A stretch of DNA of 10,691 nucleotides from an uncultured Persicitalea sp. (GCA_950075905.1 CATMVR010000100.1:1-10691); one strand, 5' to 3'. Numbered from the stretch's first letter, positions 1-6,550 are shown. Translations and numbers: made by a program. Notes: generated by a model from the letters alone, not told the origin.

Positions 1-318
1 GAAATCAGCCGGAGATTCGCCCAGCCGCGGGCCCTGACGTCGGGGGCAGGGAGCACGGTGAGTCTGCGTTTGAAAGATCCGCAGTCCATCAATCACCTGA
101 TTCTGGAAGAAGACATAACCCAGGGCGAGCGCGTACGGAAATTTACGGTACAAGGCCGGTTGGGTGAGACGTGGGTACCCCTGTACGAAGGTAGCAGTAT
201 TGGCCACAAACACATTGCCCGGTTTCCGGCCCAAAAAGTAGCAGAAGTACGCTTACGCATCGACGAATCGGTGGCAGAGCCGGTCATTCGCAACCTGGCC
301 GCCTATCACATCGAATAA
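1..318 (+). CDS. Alpha-L-fucosidase (GH29), C-terminal end, partial
   Basis: The frame is open from the first base of the window to a TAA at 316-318, giving the last 105 residues of a protein that starts upstream; the GTG at 58 is internal and not a start. The segment has the pattern of the C-terminal beta-sandwich (F5/8C-like, galactose-binding fold) of GH29 alpha-L-fucosidases: INHLILEEDITQGERVRKF, then WVPLYEGSSIGHKHIARF, then VAEVRLRIDES. In that family the upstream catalytic barrel removes alpha-linked L-fucose from glycans, and the enzyme is usually exported. The catalytic domain is outside the window, so the assignment rests on this accessory domain alone. The next gene starts 13 bases downstream on the same strand and encodes a secreted carbohydrate esterase, which fits a glycan-utilisation operon. 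A different glycosidase carrying the same type of domain is possible. Confidence 0.8.
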   Translation, partial: EISRRFAQPRALTSGAGSTVSLRLKDPQSINHLILEEDITQGERVRKFTVQGRLGETWVPLYEGSSIGHKHIARFPAQKVAEVRLRIDESVAEPVIRNLAAYHIE

Positions 319-331
319 GATCAGCAGCACC

Positions 332-1210
332 ATGCCCGGATATACCAGAAACATCCTGCTAAGTGCCCTACTTGTATGTATGGCCCAGCATCTTTACGCC
401 CAGAAGAAACCCATTGATGTGTACCTCATAGGTGGTCAGTCGAACGCTACCGGACAGGGGTACATGGTCAACCTGCCGCCGGACTTTGTGGTGGATACCA
501 CGGTACTTATTTTTCACTCTCATTTATTGAAAGGTAAAACACCCTACACCTGGCATCCGCTGTACCAGGCCTCCGAAACGCCCGATAAATTTGGCGTGGA
601 GCTTTCCTTTGGCAGCCGACTGCAGACGCATTTTCCCGAGCGGAGGATTGCCCTGATCAAACACGCCTACTCGGGCTCCAACCTGTATGAGGACTGGAAG
701 CCGGGGAAAAACAAAAGAGACTCCGCAAACTTCGGCCAGCAGTTTGGGTATTTTATCCGAACCGTTGAGGAAGGCCTGGACCAATTGCGAAGTCAGGGCT
801 TTTCACCCGAGATCAAAGCCATGCTGTGGCAACAGGGGGAAGGTGATGCCCGGGATATTGCCGGGCCGGCACCCGCGCAAAACTATGGGCGTAATCTCCA
901 TAAGTTTATCAGGAGGGTTCGGCAACATTATGGAAACCAGCTACCGTTTGTCTACGGCTACGTGATTCCGGTACCCCTCGAACGGTTTACAGGGCGGGAA
1001 GAAGTACGGGACGGGCAGTCCAGGGTCGACCAGGGCTCCGGCGACCGACTTTCGGTGAAGAATGCTTGTGTGATCACAACGGACGATCTGCCGCTGCGCA
1101 GCGCCGAACCCAACTCTCCCTACCCGGATGATCAGGTCCATTATAACACCTTCGGCATACTGGAATTAGGCAAGCGCTTTGCGGATAAAGTTCGTGAGCA
1201 GGTTAAATGA
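332..1210 (+). CDS. Secreted SGNH/SASA-family carbohydrate acetylesterase
   Basis: A 292-residue protein with an N-terminal signal peptide (hydrophobic core about residues 8-18, likely cleaved after LYA at 23). The mature protein opens with IDVYLIGGQSNATGQG, the block I nucleophile motif of the SASA (sialate O-acetylesterase-like) / CE6 group, with Ser37 the expected nucleophile. A second block, MLWQQGEGDA, starts at residue 164. A C-terminal DDQVHYNTFG carries Asp267 and His270, the expected rest of the triad. Family members remove O-acetyl groups from sugars such as acetylated xylan or sialic acid; the substrate here cannot be told. It lies 13 bases after the fucosidase end and is probably co-transcribed, so deacetylation may clear the way for the glycosidase. 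The ATG at 332 is chosen because it gives a complete signal peptide. Length is normal for a single-domain member. Confidence 0.85.
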   Translation: MPGYTRNILLSALLVCMAQHLYAQKKPIDVYLIGGQSNATGQGYMVNLPPDFVVDTTVLIFHSHLLKGKTPYTWHPLYQASETPDKFGVELSFGSRLQTHFPERRIALIKHAYSGSNLYEDWKPGKNKRDSANFGQQFGYFIRTVEEGLDQLRSQGFSPEIKAMLWQQGEGDARDIAGPAPAQNYGRNLHKFIRRVRQHYGNQLPFVYGYVIPVPLERFTGREEVRDGQSRVDQGSGDRLSVKNACVITTDDLPLRSAEPNSPYPDDQVHYNTFGILELGKRFADKVREQVK

Positions 1211-1218
1211 GTACCCCC

Positions 1219-2133
1219 TTATTTCTCGGGCGCAAGGGTAAATTCAGCCATGAGCGGATAGTGATCCGAAAAGGTTTCTGCCTCCCCCTGGTTGTAGATT
1301 GTCACATTCGTACAGGATTTGGCAAGCCTGGGGCTGGTTAGTATGTAGTCTATTCGCTCTCGGTTTTGTGTTACTTCTCCCATCGTTTTTGCGTAGGAAC
1401 CAATTAACACGGGCGTTGGGAAAGTAAAACGCTGGCTGATTTCAATGAATTTATGGCTGACATCAACGGTGGGTAAGGCCAGAAATCTCGACACTACCGA
1501 GTAGTCAAACTCACCTAGCCGGAGGTTTGAGTGCTTGTCGGAGGTACCTTTTGCGTATTTTTTCAGCAGGCTTTCATGATGCTCCATCAACTCTCCATCA
1601 AAGGGCGAGTGCGCATTAAAATCACCCAGAATAATGTACTGCTCATTTTTGCAGCCTTTTACCTTCTCTGCGATGATCTCGGCCTCCCTTAATCTGAAAT
1701 CAGCATCAGCCGGCGACAGGTGTACCACAAAGAAGTCAATCCCGTAGGTAGTGCCATGCAGCATCCCATGCCAGAGTCCCTCCGTGGCGCGTTCCTTGAG
1801 CATAATGGGTTCTCGGGAAGTCAGACCCGTAGGATAACCTTCTGTTTTCAGTATTTTTACATAGTTGTGCCCCCATTTGGCGGCATCCGCTTTGAGTTTC
1901 TCCTCGTTGTATCCACATAATTCCTGCAAGGCCAGTACATCCGGATTTTTTTCTTTAATCCACCTGATCCAATTTTCCCTTCTGACCGTGTCTTTGCCCC
2001 AATCAAAACCATTCCACACATTGTAGGTCATGATTTTTAGGGTAGCAGGAGGTACCGGTAGCTTGGCCGATGACAAGCCCGCCCCGATACCAGTGCCCAG
2101 GAGAATGAGAAATATCCACAGGCGTTGTTTCAT
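1219..2133 (-). CDS. Secreted endonuclease/exonuclease/phosphatase (EEP) family hydrolase
   Basis: A 304-residue protein with an N-terminal hydrophobic segment (about residues 5-22) consistent with a signal peptide. The EEP metal-dependent phosphohydrolase motifs appear in order: MTYNVWNG with Asn38, DVLALQEL with Glu71, VVHLS with His138, ILGDFNAHSP with Asp171 and Asn173, RIDYILTSP with Asp262, and FSDHYPL with Asp290/His291. The active site is therefore complete. The fold is shared by DNase I, sphingomyelinases, inositol phosphatases and extracellular nucleases, so the substrate (nucleic acid, phospholipid or sugar phosphate) is unresolved; export points to an extracytoplasmic substrate. 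The stop lies 8 bases from the stop of the convergent esterase gene. Upstream, 57 bases away on the same strand, is a beta-barrel protein gene that may share its transcript. Confidence 0.88.
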   Translation of the reverse strand: MKQRLWIFLILLGTGIGAGLSSAKLPVPPATLKIMTYNVWNGFDWGKDTVRRENWIRWIKEKNPDVLALQELCGYNEEKLKADAAKWGHNYVKILKTEGYPTGLTSREPIMLKERATEGLWHGMLHGTTYGIDFFVVHLSPADADFRLREAEIIAEKVKGCKNEQYIILGDFNAHSPFDGELMEHHESLLKKYAKGTSDKHSNLRLGEFDYSVVSRFLALPTVDVSHKFIEISQRFTFPTPVLIGSYAKTMGEVTQNRERIDYILTSPRLAKSCTNVTIYNQGEAETFSDHYPLMAEFTLAPEK

Positions 2134-2185
2134 TTAAAGGGTTGATTTGGTGGTAAAAGCAGTACTTACAGGGATCTTAAAGTTG

Positions 2186-2205
2186 CTTTTTCAAAACTGA
2201 AAAAG
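2186..2205 (-). terminator. Weak AU-rich hairpin at the end of the beta-barrel gene
   Basis: CTTTTTCA (2186-2193) and TGAAAAAG (2198-2205) form a perfect 8-bp palindrome with a 4-base loop, overlapping the stop codon of the outer-membrane protein gene. The stem is almost all A-T and no clear T-tract follows on the minus strand. It could attenuate read-through into the EEP gene or be a chance palindrome. Confidence 0.25.
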
Positions 2206-2820
2206 GAGTTGGGTCTGCAGGCTCATTTGATAATTTCGTTGGCCGCTTCGGGCACCATAGATGAAAGTAGGCTGGACAATGGCGGCCAGGTGCTCATTGA
2301 ACCGGTACTTTCCTCCGGCCCCTAGTAGGTATTTCAGTTGTGGCGCAACTTCGAAGTTCATCAATGTGATGGTTTCTGTTTGCTTGTAATTGGAGTATAT
2401 ACTGTAAATATACTTGTCCAAAACCAGTCCGCCCCTGAAAAAGGGAGTCAGGCGCTTGTCGGGAAGCTGGTAGTGAGCAAGAAGGGGTACCTTGTACTGG
2501 TGAATGGACCAATCAGAGTAGGAGCCAAACCCCACATTTTTGTCTCTCTTCCATTCCAGCCACAAACCCGACGATACGGACCAGCGAGGGGCAAGTCGAA
2601 AATGGAGCGAAGTACCGGCCTGGAATCCCGATATATTTGTTGGCTCAAAGTCTGTAATTGTTGACTTATATCGCAGAAGCTCATATACGGGTGCCGCATC
2701 TACTGACATTGAAAAGCGACTTTGGGCCAATGTGTTATAACCAGCCATCAGCAGCATGGCCAGAATTCCGACTCGCAAGAGCGCTGCCCTTGACTTTTTC
2801 AAATACATACCTTTATTCAT
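2191..2820 (-). CDS. Outer-membrane beta-barrel protein
   Basis: About 209 residues from the ATG at 2820. An ATG at 2808 gives 205 residues, and an upstream in-frame ATG at 2850 gives 219. I prefer 2820 or 2808 because both place a basic run (YLKKSRAALLR) directly before the hydrophobic core and an LAQ cleavage site; the 2808 start lies 4 bases after the stop of the preceding truncated frame, consistent with coupling. The mature part alternates polar and hydrophobic residues in strands rich in aromatics, for example WSVSSGLWLEWKR and LTPFFRGGLVLDKY. It ends QTQLLFQF, the terminal phenylalanine typical of outer-membrane barrels. The size fits an 8-strand barrel of the OmpA/PorT-like type seen in Bacteroidota. 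The function is unknown. The upstream remnant at 2813-3100 resembles its N-terminal part. Confidence 0.75.
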   Translation of the reverse strand: MNKGMYLKKSRAALLRVGILAMLLMAGYNTLAQSRFSMSVDAAPVYELLRYKSTITDFEPTNISGFQAGTSLHFRLAPRWSVSSGLWLEWKRDKNVGFGSYSDWSIHQYKVPLLAHYQLPDKRLTPFFRGGLVLDKYIYSIYSNYKQTETITLMNFEVAPQLKYLLGAGGKYRFNEHLAAIVQPTFIYGARSGQRNYQMSLQTQLLFQF

Positions 2821-3100
2821 GGGTTCGGGATGCCCCAGAGAAAACTCCATCCCCCGATTTGACCGAAGCCGTTTCGTACCAAAGCCCCGAAGCTAGCGAC
2901 CATTTTTGGCTTAGACCTACCTGCGCCTGTACGCCCATGGAAATACCGGTGCCATACCGAAAGCTGGCTTCGTAATCGCGCGGCTCGCCCGCGTACGTCG
3001 AGAAGGGCGCCAGCAGTGGACCCACGGATACATTTGGCTGGGAAAGAACCGGAAGGCTCCTCGCTGCCAAAATCACCAAAATGCCGAAAATACGTTTCAT
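2813..3100 (-). pseudogene. Truncated outer-membrane beta-barrel gene (N-terminal remnant)
   Basis: A 95-codon frame beginning MKRIFGILVILAARSLPVLSQ, a good signal peptide. The next residues resemble the start of the mature barrel encoded just downstream: the remnant has YEASFRYGTGISMGVQAQVG then QKWSLASGLWYE, and the neighbour has NISGFQAGTSLHFR then PRWSVSSGLWLE. After about residue 78 the similarity stops and the frame ends in a hydrophilic tail (GASRTHE) with no terminal aromatic residue, so at most about two to four strands remain. It overlaps the start region of the next gene in another frame. I read it as a relative that lost its 3' part by deletion. A genuine short secreted protein is possible, since its promoter and signal peptide look intact. 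Confidence 0.6.
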
Positions 3101-3179
3101 TTATAAGCTTTTCCTAAGAGTAGACCGTGCCCAACCCGTACCTGTGAGTTTGCAAAATGGTTAGTAAAAAACATAAAAA

Positions 3180-3187
3180 CAAATTTA
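3180..3187 (-). promoter_or_regulatory. Candidate Bacteroidota -7 box for the minus-strand outer-membrane genes
   Basis: The minus strand reads TAAATTTG here, an exact match to the Bacteroidota TAnnTTTG core (sigma-ABfr type). It lies about 80 bases upstream of the ATG at 3100, in an AT-rich patch. I see no TTG at the expected -33 spacing, so the call rests on one element. Confidence 0.35.
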
Positions 3188-3311
3188 ACAAGGTATGGAA
3201 TGATGACTCCGCGCCCGCTACTCCGTAACGTTCCGGATATCACAGGTAGTACGGAATTTCATCCAGGTGTTCGCAATCATAATCTCGGGCGCCCGGCCCG
3301 TAAGACAGCAG

Positions 3312-3319
3312 TAGTTTTG
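3312..3319 (+). promoter_or_regulatory. Candidate Bacteroidota -7 box for the 193-residue barrel gene
   Basis: TAGTTTTG matches the TAnnTTTG core and ends 24 bases before the ATG at 3344, which would leave a short leader. No TTG stands at the -33 spacing. Together with the box at 3180-3187 it would make 3101-3343 a divergent promoter region; nothing else was found there. Confidence 0.4.
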
Positions 3320-3343
3320 AGCATTCAATTCAACTTTTAAACA

Positions 3344-3925
3344 ATGTTCAAAATGAAAAAGCTAGTAGTACTCATCGCATTCGTAGTAAGTTCCCTAACC
3401 GCATTTGCCCAAAACCAACCGGGGGTAGAACGCAAGGGATTTGTCATCGGCCTGGGCGCCGGCCTGAACGTGTTCGGCGTGGAGGACCGGGGCCCGGGAG
3501 CCACTCTGAACTATACATCGGGGGGCATCAGCCTGCCCAACCTCAAACTGGGCCTGATGGTTTCGAAACGCACCGCCCTGCTGCTCCAGATGCCGGGCTC
3601 TGTTTACCAGACGGAAGGCCGCGACCGGAGCTTCGAGGCCCTGATTCCTACCGTTCAGCACTGGCTGGGCAACCGGTTCTGGGTCAGTGGCGGGGCCGGC
3701 CTTGGTGTGGACCTCCCCGATCTGTGCGACCTCCACGAGCAGAGCCATGGTAAAATCAACCTGGGATACGCCCTGTCGGTGGGAGCAGGGTACGAAATCG
3801 TTCAGCGCAAAAACTACGCCTTCGATATACAGACCCGCGTGCAGTACGGCAACACCTACCTGGAAAACAACATCGAGCGCAGCAGCACCGCCATCTCGCT
3901 GGGTGTAGGGTTCAACTGGTACTGA
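3344..3925 (+). CDS. Outer-membrane beta-barrel protein (about 190 residues)
   Basis: A 193-residue protein with the signal peptide MKKLVVLIAFVVSSLTAFAQ and cleavage likely before QNQPG. The ATG at 3353 could be used instead of 3344, since it gives the conventional MKKL start. The mature chain has amphipathic, glycine-rich strands (GFVIGLGAGLNVFG, FWVSGGAGLGVDLPDL, LGYALSVGAGYEIV) and ends SLGVGFNWY with a terminal aromatic residue, as expected for recognition by the barrel-assembly machinery. The size suits an 8-strand barrel of the PF13505/PF13568 kind. The role is unknown. It stands alone, divergent from the minus-strand outer-membrane genes. A long minus-strand frame across it (3395-3937) is a codon-bias shadow. 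Confidence 0.78.
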   Translation: MFKMKKLVVLIAFVVSSLTAFAQNQPGVERKGFVIGLGAGLNVFGVEDRGPGATLNYTSGGISLPNLKLGLMVSKRTALLLQMPGSVYQTEGRDRSFEALIPTVQHWLGNRFWVSGGAGLGVDLPDLCDLHEQSHGKINLGYALSVGAGYEIVQRKNYAFDIQTRVQYGNTYLENNIERSSTAISLGVGFNWY

Positions 3926-3976
3926 GCCGGAGGACATGGATTCTTATCAGAGAGATTCTTTCAACAAAAGGCTCGC

Positions 3977-4097
3977 AGTGATGAGTGAACTAATCCGGTA
4001 TGGCTACTCCTTAAAAAGAAACGGATACCTCGTGGGTGTACTGGTGTACACCCGCCTGGTACTTCCGGGATGCCTACAGGTACGTTCACTCATCACT
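3977..4097. repeat. 121-bp element with 14-bp terminal inverted repeats and central hairpin
   Basis: The left end AGTGATGAGTGAAC (3977-3990) and the right end GTTCACTCATCACT (4084-4097) are perfect reverse complements. Near the middle, GGGTGTAC (4034-4041) pairs with GTACACCC (4046-4053) around the loop TGGT, and the pairing continues outward with interruptions (a T-G and a G-C pair, then ATACC-like/GGTA blocks). The layout resembles a MITE-like or BIME-like element. No convincing target-site duplication flanks it, and no second copy lies in the window. It could instead be a structured RNA or a terminator of the barrel gene, but there is no T-tract. Confidence 0.6.
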
Positions 4098-4205
4098 CGG
4101 TCAGTTAGCTGCTTATTCTGACAATCCTGCCATTGGTTTTGCGAAGGTCGGTGCGTTCAATCAACGCTATTAAATCTTCAATGAAGCCTGAAGCGTGGCC
4201 AATTT

Positions 4206-4383
4206 CACGTAATACCCACTCATCACGCTGTCTACATCTACCTCACTCAGCAAACTGTGCGTAGTAGTTAGGTTAAGGGGTAGCAAAATTTCCTTTCGGA
4301 TATATTTGGTGATGACTATACCCCACCGTTTTATCCAGGATTTCGCCCAGTAATAAATAATTCGTGCTTGGATTCAAATACTT
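4206..4383 (-). pseudogene. Frameshifted fragment of a serine hydrolase (beta-lactamase family)
   Basis: These 178 bases align along their whole length with 8080-8256 of the intact serine-hydrolase gene, with long identical runs such as the 19 bases CACGTAATACCCACTCATC (one mismatch) and the stretch around CCACCGTTTTATCCAGGATT. By eye I judge overall identity at roughly 80 percent. It corresponds to residues 183-241 of the intact protein. The first part reads NYLLLGEILDKTVGYSHHQ, then one extra base near 4291-4297 shifts the frame, which resumes as LPLNLTTTHSLLSEVDVDSV. The active-site YSN of the intact protein is degraded (LNPSTN). Similarity stops sharply on both sides, so this is debris of a diverged relative, not a recent copy. 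Confidence 0.85.
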
Positions 4384-4437
4384 ATAAAGTAGTACTATCA
4401 ATAATTTGGGAATAGTAAAAGCTTTACAAAAGACATT

Positions 4438-4950
4438 TTATAGTACCTTGCCAGCCTCATTAGCTTTTGACTCCATAATTCGACCGATAGTTAGGCCGAT
4501 TAACATTCCGAGAGACACACCTAATCCTATACCCATGGATCGCTCGAGACTTGATAGTAAAGTAATACCAATAATAATTCCGAACGTCATTCCTAAACTA
4601 ATTCCTCTATTGACATAATATCCTTTCGAAATCAACGAGAAAGTGTTCTTTAAATAATTTTCAAATTCACTCAATGCATTCGTAAAGTATTTTTTTCTAT
4701 TCTTTGAATATGCTTTTAAATTTAGGCTATCAAGTTCCGTTTCTATGGATTTAATTTCAGATTCTGTAAAATCTCTATTATTTAATTTATTCAGGATACG
4801 AATAAATTTTTCATGAATTTTAATTTCAGATTTGTTCGTTGTTTCGGTTGATAAACTTTCTAAAAGTTTAGATGCATCTTGTGTTGTCATAATACTAAAA
4901 ATTAAATTATTTACGGTTTTTAAATACTTATTTTTTTGTGGATTTTTCAT
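4438..4950 (-). CDS. Small membrane protein with glycine-zipper C-terminus
   Basis: 170 residues from the ATG at 4948-4950; the ATG at 4888-4890 (start MTTQDASKLLESL) would give 150 residues and is an equally good choice. The N-terminal two thirds is charged and helical (about residues 20-105, Lys/Glu/Asn-rich, possibly coiled). It is followed by two hydrophobic segments at roughly residues 115-133 and 138-156 built of small residues at regular spacing (GISLGMTFGIIIGI, MGIGLGVSLGMLIGLTIG), a glycine-zipper pattern. The protein ends with a polar tail, ESKANEAGKVL. No enzyme motif is present and the function is unknown. This is the most AT-rich gene in the window, and its codon use differs strongly from the flanking operons, suggesting acquisition. 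It follows the lipoprotein serine hydrolase after a folded palindrome; the downstream end runs into the pseudogene fragment. Confidence 0.7.
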   Translation of the reverse strand: MKNPQKNKYLKTVNNLIFSIMTTQDASKLLESLSTETTNKSEIKIHEKFIRILNKLNNRDFTESEIKSIETELDSLNLKAYSKNRKKYFTNALSEFENYLKNTFSLISKGYYVNRGISLGMTFGIIIGITLLSSLERSMGIGLGVSLGMLIGLTIGRIMESKANEAGKVL

Positions 4951-4980
4951 AATAAAATTAATTTTTTATCTTCTAATTGC

Positions 4981-5033
4981 TGCCAACAGTTTTAATGAAC
5001 GCCTGTTTTTATGGCGTTCATTTTTTGTTAGCA
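4981..5033 (-). repeat. attC-like folded palindrome at the end of the lipoprotein hydrolase gene
   Basis: On the minus strand TGCTAAC, a short unpaired spacer, AATGAACGCC, a 9-base loop, GGCGTTCATT, another spacer, and GTTGGCA. The inner arms (4994-5003 and 5013-5022) pair perfectly over 10 bp, and the outer arms (4981-4987 and 5027-5033) pair over 7 positions with one G-T. Outer AAC...GTT boxes, unpaired spacers and an inner stem, overlapping the gene's stop codon and in the gene's orientation, are the layout of an integron attC site. The right outer box departs from GTTRRRY at its last two bases, and 53 bp is short for attC. Read on the plus strand the inner stem is followed by a T-tract, so an ordinary terminator-like hairpin is the main alternative. 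Confidence 0.45.
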
Positions 5034-6550
5034 TCTGTTTTGGATTTTACTTTAACAGCAGTTTGTCCATAAAGGCTGAAGGTAGATAAGTCGTCCTTCA
5101 TTGGGAACGAAACTTTAACACCAGTATTTGGGTGAATAAAATCAAGTGCATCGCCAACAATAGTAACCAGCTTATATTCATCTCCATTTGGGAAATAGAG
5201 TGAAATTTGGCCATTATTTTCATCAAATGTGACTGAAAGGTCTATTTGATTGTTCCATTTATATTTACCAGTCAACTCTTTTAAAACGTCAGCACTAACT
5301 TGTTTACGCTGAACACTTGTTTGCTTAAAATGCTGCCAATCATATACCTGTGAGGTAGATAAAATCAGTTCATTCCCCAGTGCCCCACCATTGTCTGAAT
5401 TAATCAGATAGACCAAACCATTTCCACTCGTAAGACTTATTGTCATACCTGTCCGGTAACCTGCATTCCCTCCGTAGTGGGTGATAGCAATATCATCACC
5501 AGCACGATTTACTATAAATCCATAAACGCTTCCATCTCGTTCGTGGCTTAGTATCGATTTAATATCGGACTGTGAAAATATTGAGCTTTTGCCTTGATAG
5601 GCATTATAGATTTCAATCAAGAATTTAGCCATATCAATAGCGTTGCTCCAAAGCCCCGCGGCAGCTTGCTCAGGATAGTTGTTCCATCCACCAGCCACTA
5701 CCTCACCCGATTGCGTGTGCCCTTTGGCGACCTGATTGGATTTGGAGTCAGGTAGTGGTTGTGTGAACTCAGAGTGTTTCATTCCGGCAGGTTCAAGAAT
5801 CCATTTTTTCATGATGTTCGAGAAATCATCCTTGTATATGTCCTGAAGAGCAAGTTCAGCCAGGGTGTAGCCTCCTCCCGAATACGCCAGTGATTCATTA
5901 GGCGGTGTGATAACTTCTATCGCCGGGGTATTGACTCCGGCGCCTCCTCTTACAATAGCCAGATCAGAGGGTAAGGCGAGATCTTTGGCGTATCCCTGAT
6001 ATCCACCGGAAGTGATTCCCGAGGTATGGGAGAAGATATTACGAAACGTGACCGGATTCTCTGCTGTTTGTTTTCCCTGGGGCAGTTCAAAATCCTTCAG
6101 GTAATTTTGAACGTTTTTATCCAGGTCTATATCACCGGCTGCATGCATACGTACTGCCGCTAGAAACGTGACTGGTTTAGACAAGGATGCTGCCTGGAAA
6201 ATGCTCGCACAGTTCAGTTTTTGTTCTTCGGGAAAATCAGCATTTTGGTATATGTCTGCCCATTCAATTTTACCTTCGTTTAGTATCGCAAGAGATAATG
6301 CCGGAATTTTGTATTCAGACATTTTATCCGTTATTAAGCTAAAATTTTCCGGCTCTCCCAAAAACTTCACTTGCCCACGAATTCCATTCTCCAGCTGAGC
6401 TTTTATTTCGACGGATTCTTTTTGGATAATGCAATCTGCCTTATCGTTGTGGGTTATTGAGTTGTTGGAAGCTTGGGGCCGGAAGGAACAAGAACCAATG
6501 AAAACCAAGATGAATGATTTAAATAATAAACTAGTTACGAGTGACTTCAT
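5018..6550 (-). CDS. Lipoprotein serine hydrolase (beta-lactamase/DD-peptidase family)
   Basis: 510 residues. The N-terminus MKSLVTSLLFKSFILVFIGSC is a lipoprotein signal with a lipobox-like IGSC, so Cys21 is probably lipidated and the protein membrane-anchored. The class C beta-lactamase / S12 peptidase fold is shown by SLSK (nucleophile Ser122, Lys125) and HYGGN (His358), the position of the KTG-like motif. The second motif reads Tyr223-Ser-Gly, not the usual Tyr-x-Asn. A separate C-terminal beta-rich domain (about residues 415-500, ELTGKYKW...LYFPNGDEYKL) resembles the small domains that follow such hydrolases in Bacteroidota. Likely reactions are hydrolysis of D-amino acid peptides, esters or beta-lactams; resistance should not be assumed. 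The stop lies inside the attC-like palindrome. No good ribosome-binding site precedes the ATG. Confidence 0.87.
   Translation of the reverse strand: MKSLVTSLLFKSFILVFIGSCSFRPQASNNSITHNDKADCIIQKESVEIKAQLENGIRGQVKFLGEPENFSLITDKMSEYKIPALSLAILNEGKIEWADIYQNADFPEEQKLNCASIFQAASLSKPVTFLAAVRMHAAGDIDLDKNVQNYLKDFELPQGKQTAENPVTFRNIFSHTSGITSGGYQGYAKDLALPSDLAIVRGGAGVNTPAIEVITPPNESLAYSGGGYTLAELALQDIYKDDFSNIMKKWILEPAGMKHSEFTQPLPDSKSNQVAKGHTQSGEVVAGGWNNYPEQAAAGLWSNAIDMAKFLIEIYNAYQGKSSIFSQSDIKSILSHERDGSVYGFIVNRAGDDIAITHYGGNAGYRTGMTISLTSGNGLVYLINSDNGGALGNELILSTSQVYDWQHFKQTSVQRKQVSADVLKELTGKYKWNNQIDLSVTFDENNGQISLYFPNGDEYKLVTIVGDALDFIHPNTGVKVSFPMKDDLSTFSLYGQTAVKVKSKTDANKK

Larger units (their letters stand above)
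3926..4437. other. Gene-free stretch with structured repeat and gene debris
   Basis: No intact gene is supported in these 512 bases. From left to right there is a short tail after the barrel gene, the 121-bp inverted-repeat element at 3977-4097, about 100 bases of unassigned sequence with a short open minus-strand frame (4105-4242, 45 codons, no start codon chosen), the serine-hydrolase fragment at 4206-4383, and about 50 AT-rich bases before the stop of the glycine-zipper gene. A 61-codon plus-strand frame at 3936-4121 runs through the inverted repeats and shows no protein-like pattern. Confidence 0.6.

Noticed and set aside
3395..3937. 180-codon minus-strand frame opposite the 193-residue barrel gene
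   Set aside because: It is antisense to a gene with a clear signal peptide and barrel pattern, has no recognisable domain, and is explained by GC-biased codon use.
3977..4097. Intact insertion sequence
   Set aside because: Only 121 bases lie between the ends, no transposase is encoded, and no convincing target-site duplication is visible.
3936..4121. 61-codon plus-strand frame after the barrel gene
   Set aside because: It runs through both inverted-repeat arms and the central hairpin, so the sequence is better explained as a structured element.
4994..5022. Plain rho-independent terminator of the lipoprotein gene
   Set aside because: The T-tract lies on the plus-strand side, where no plus-strand gene ends; on the gene's own strand the stem is followed by AAAACTG. 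Kept only as an alternative to the attC-like reading.
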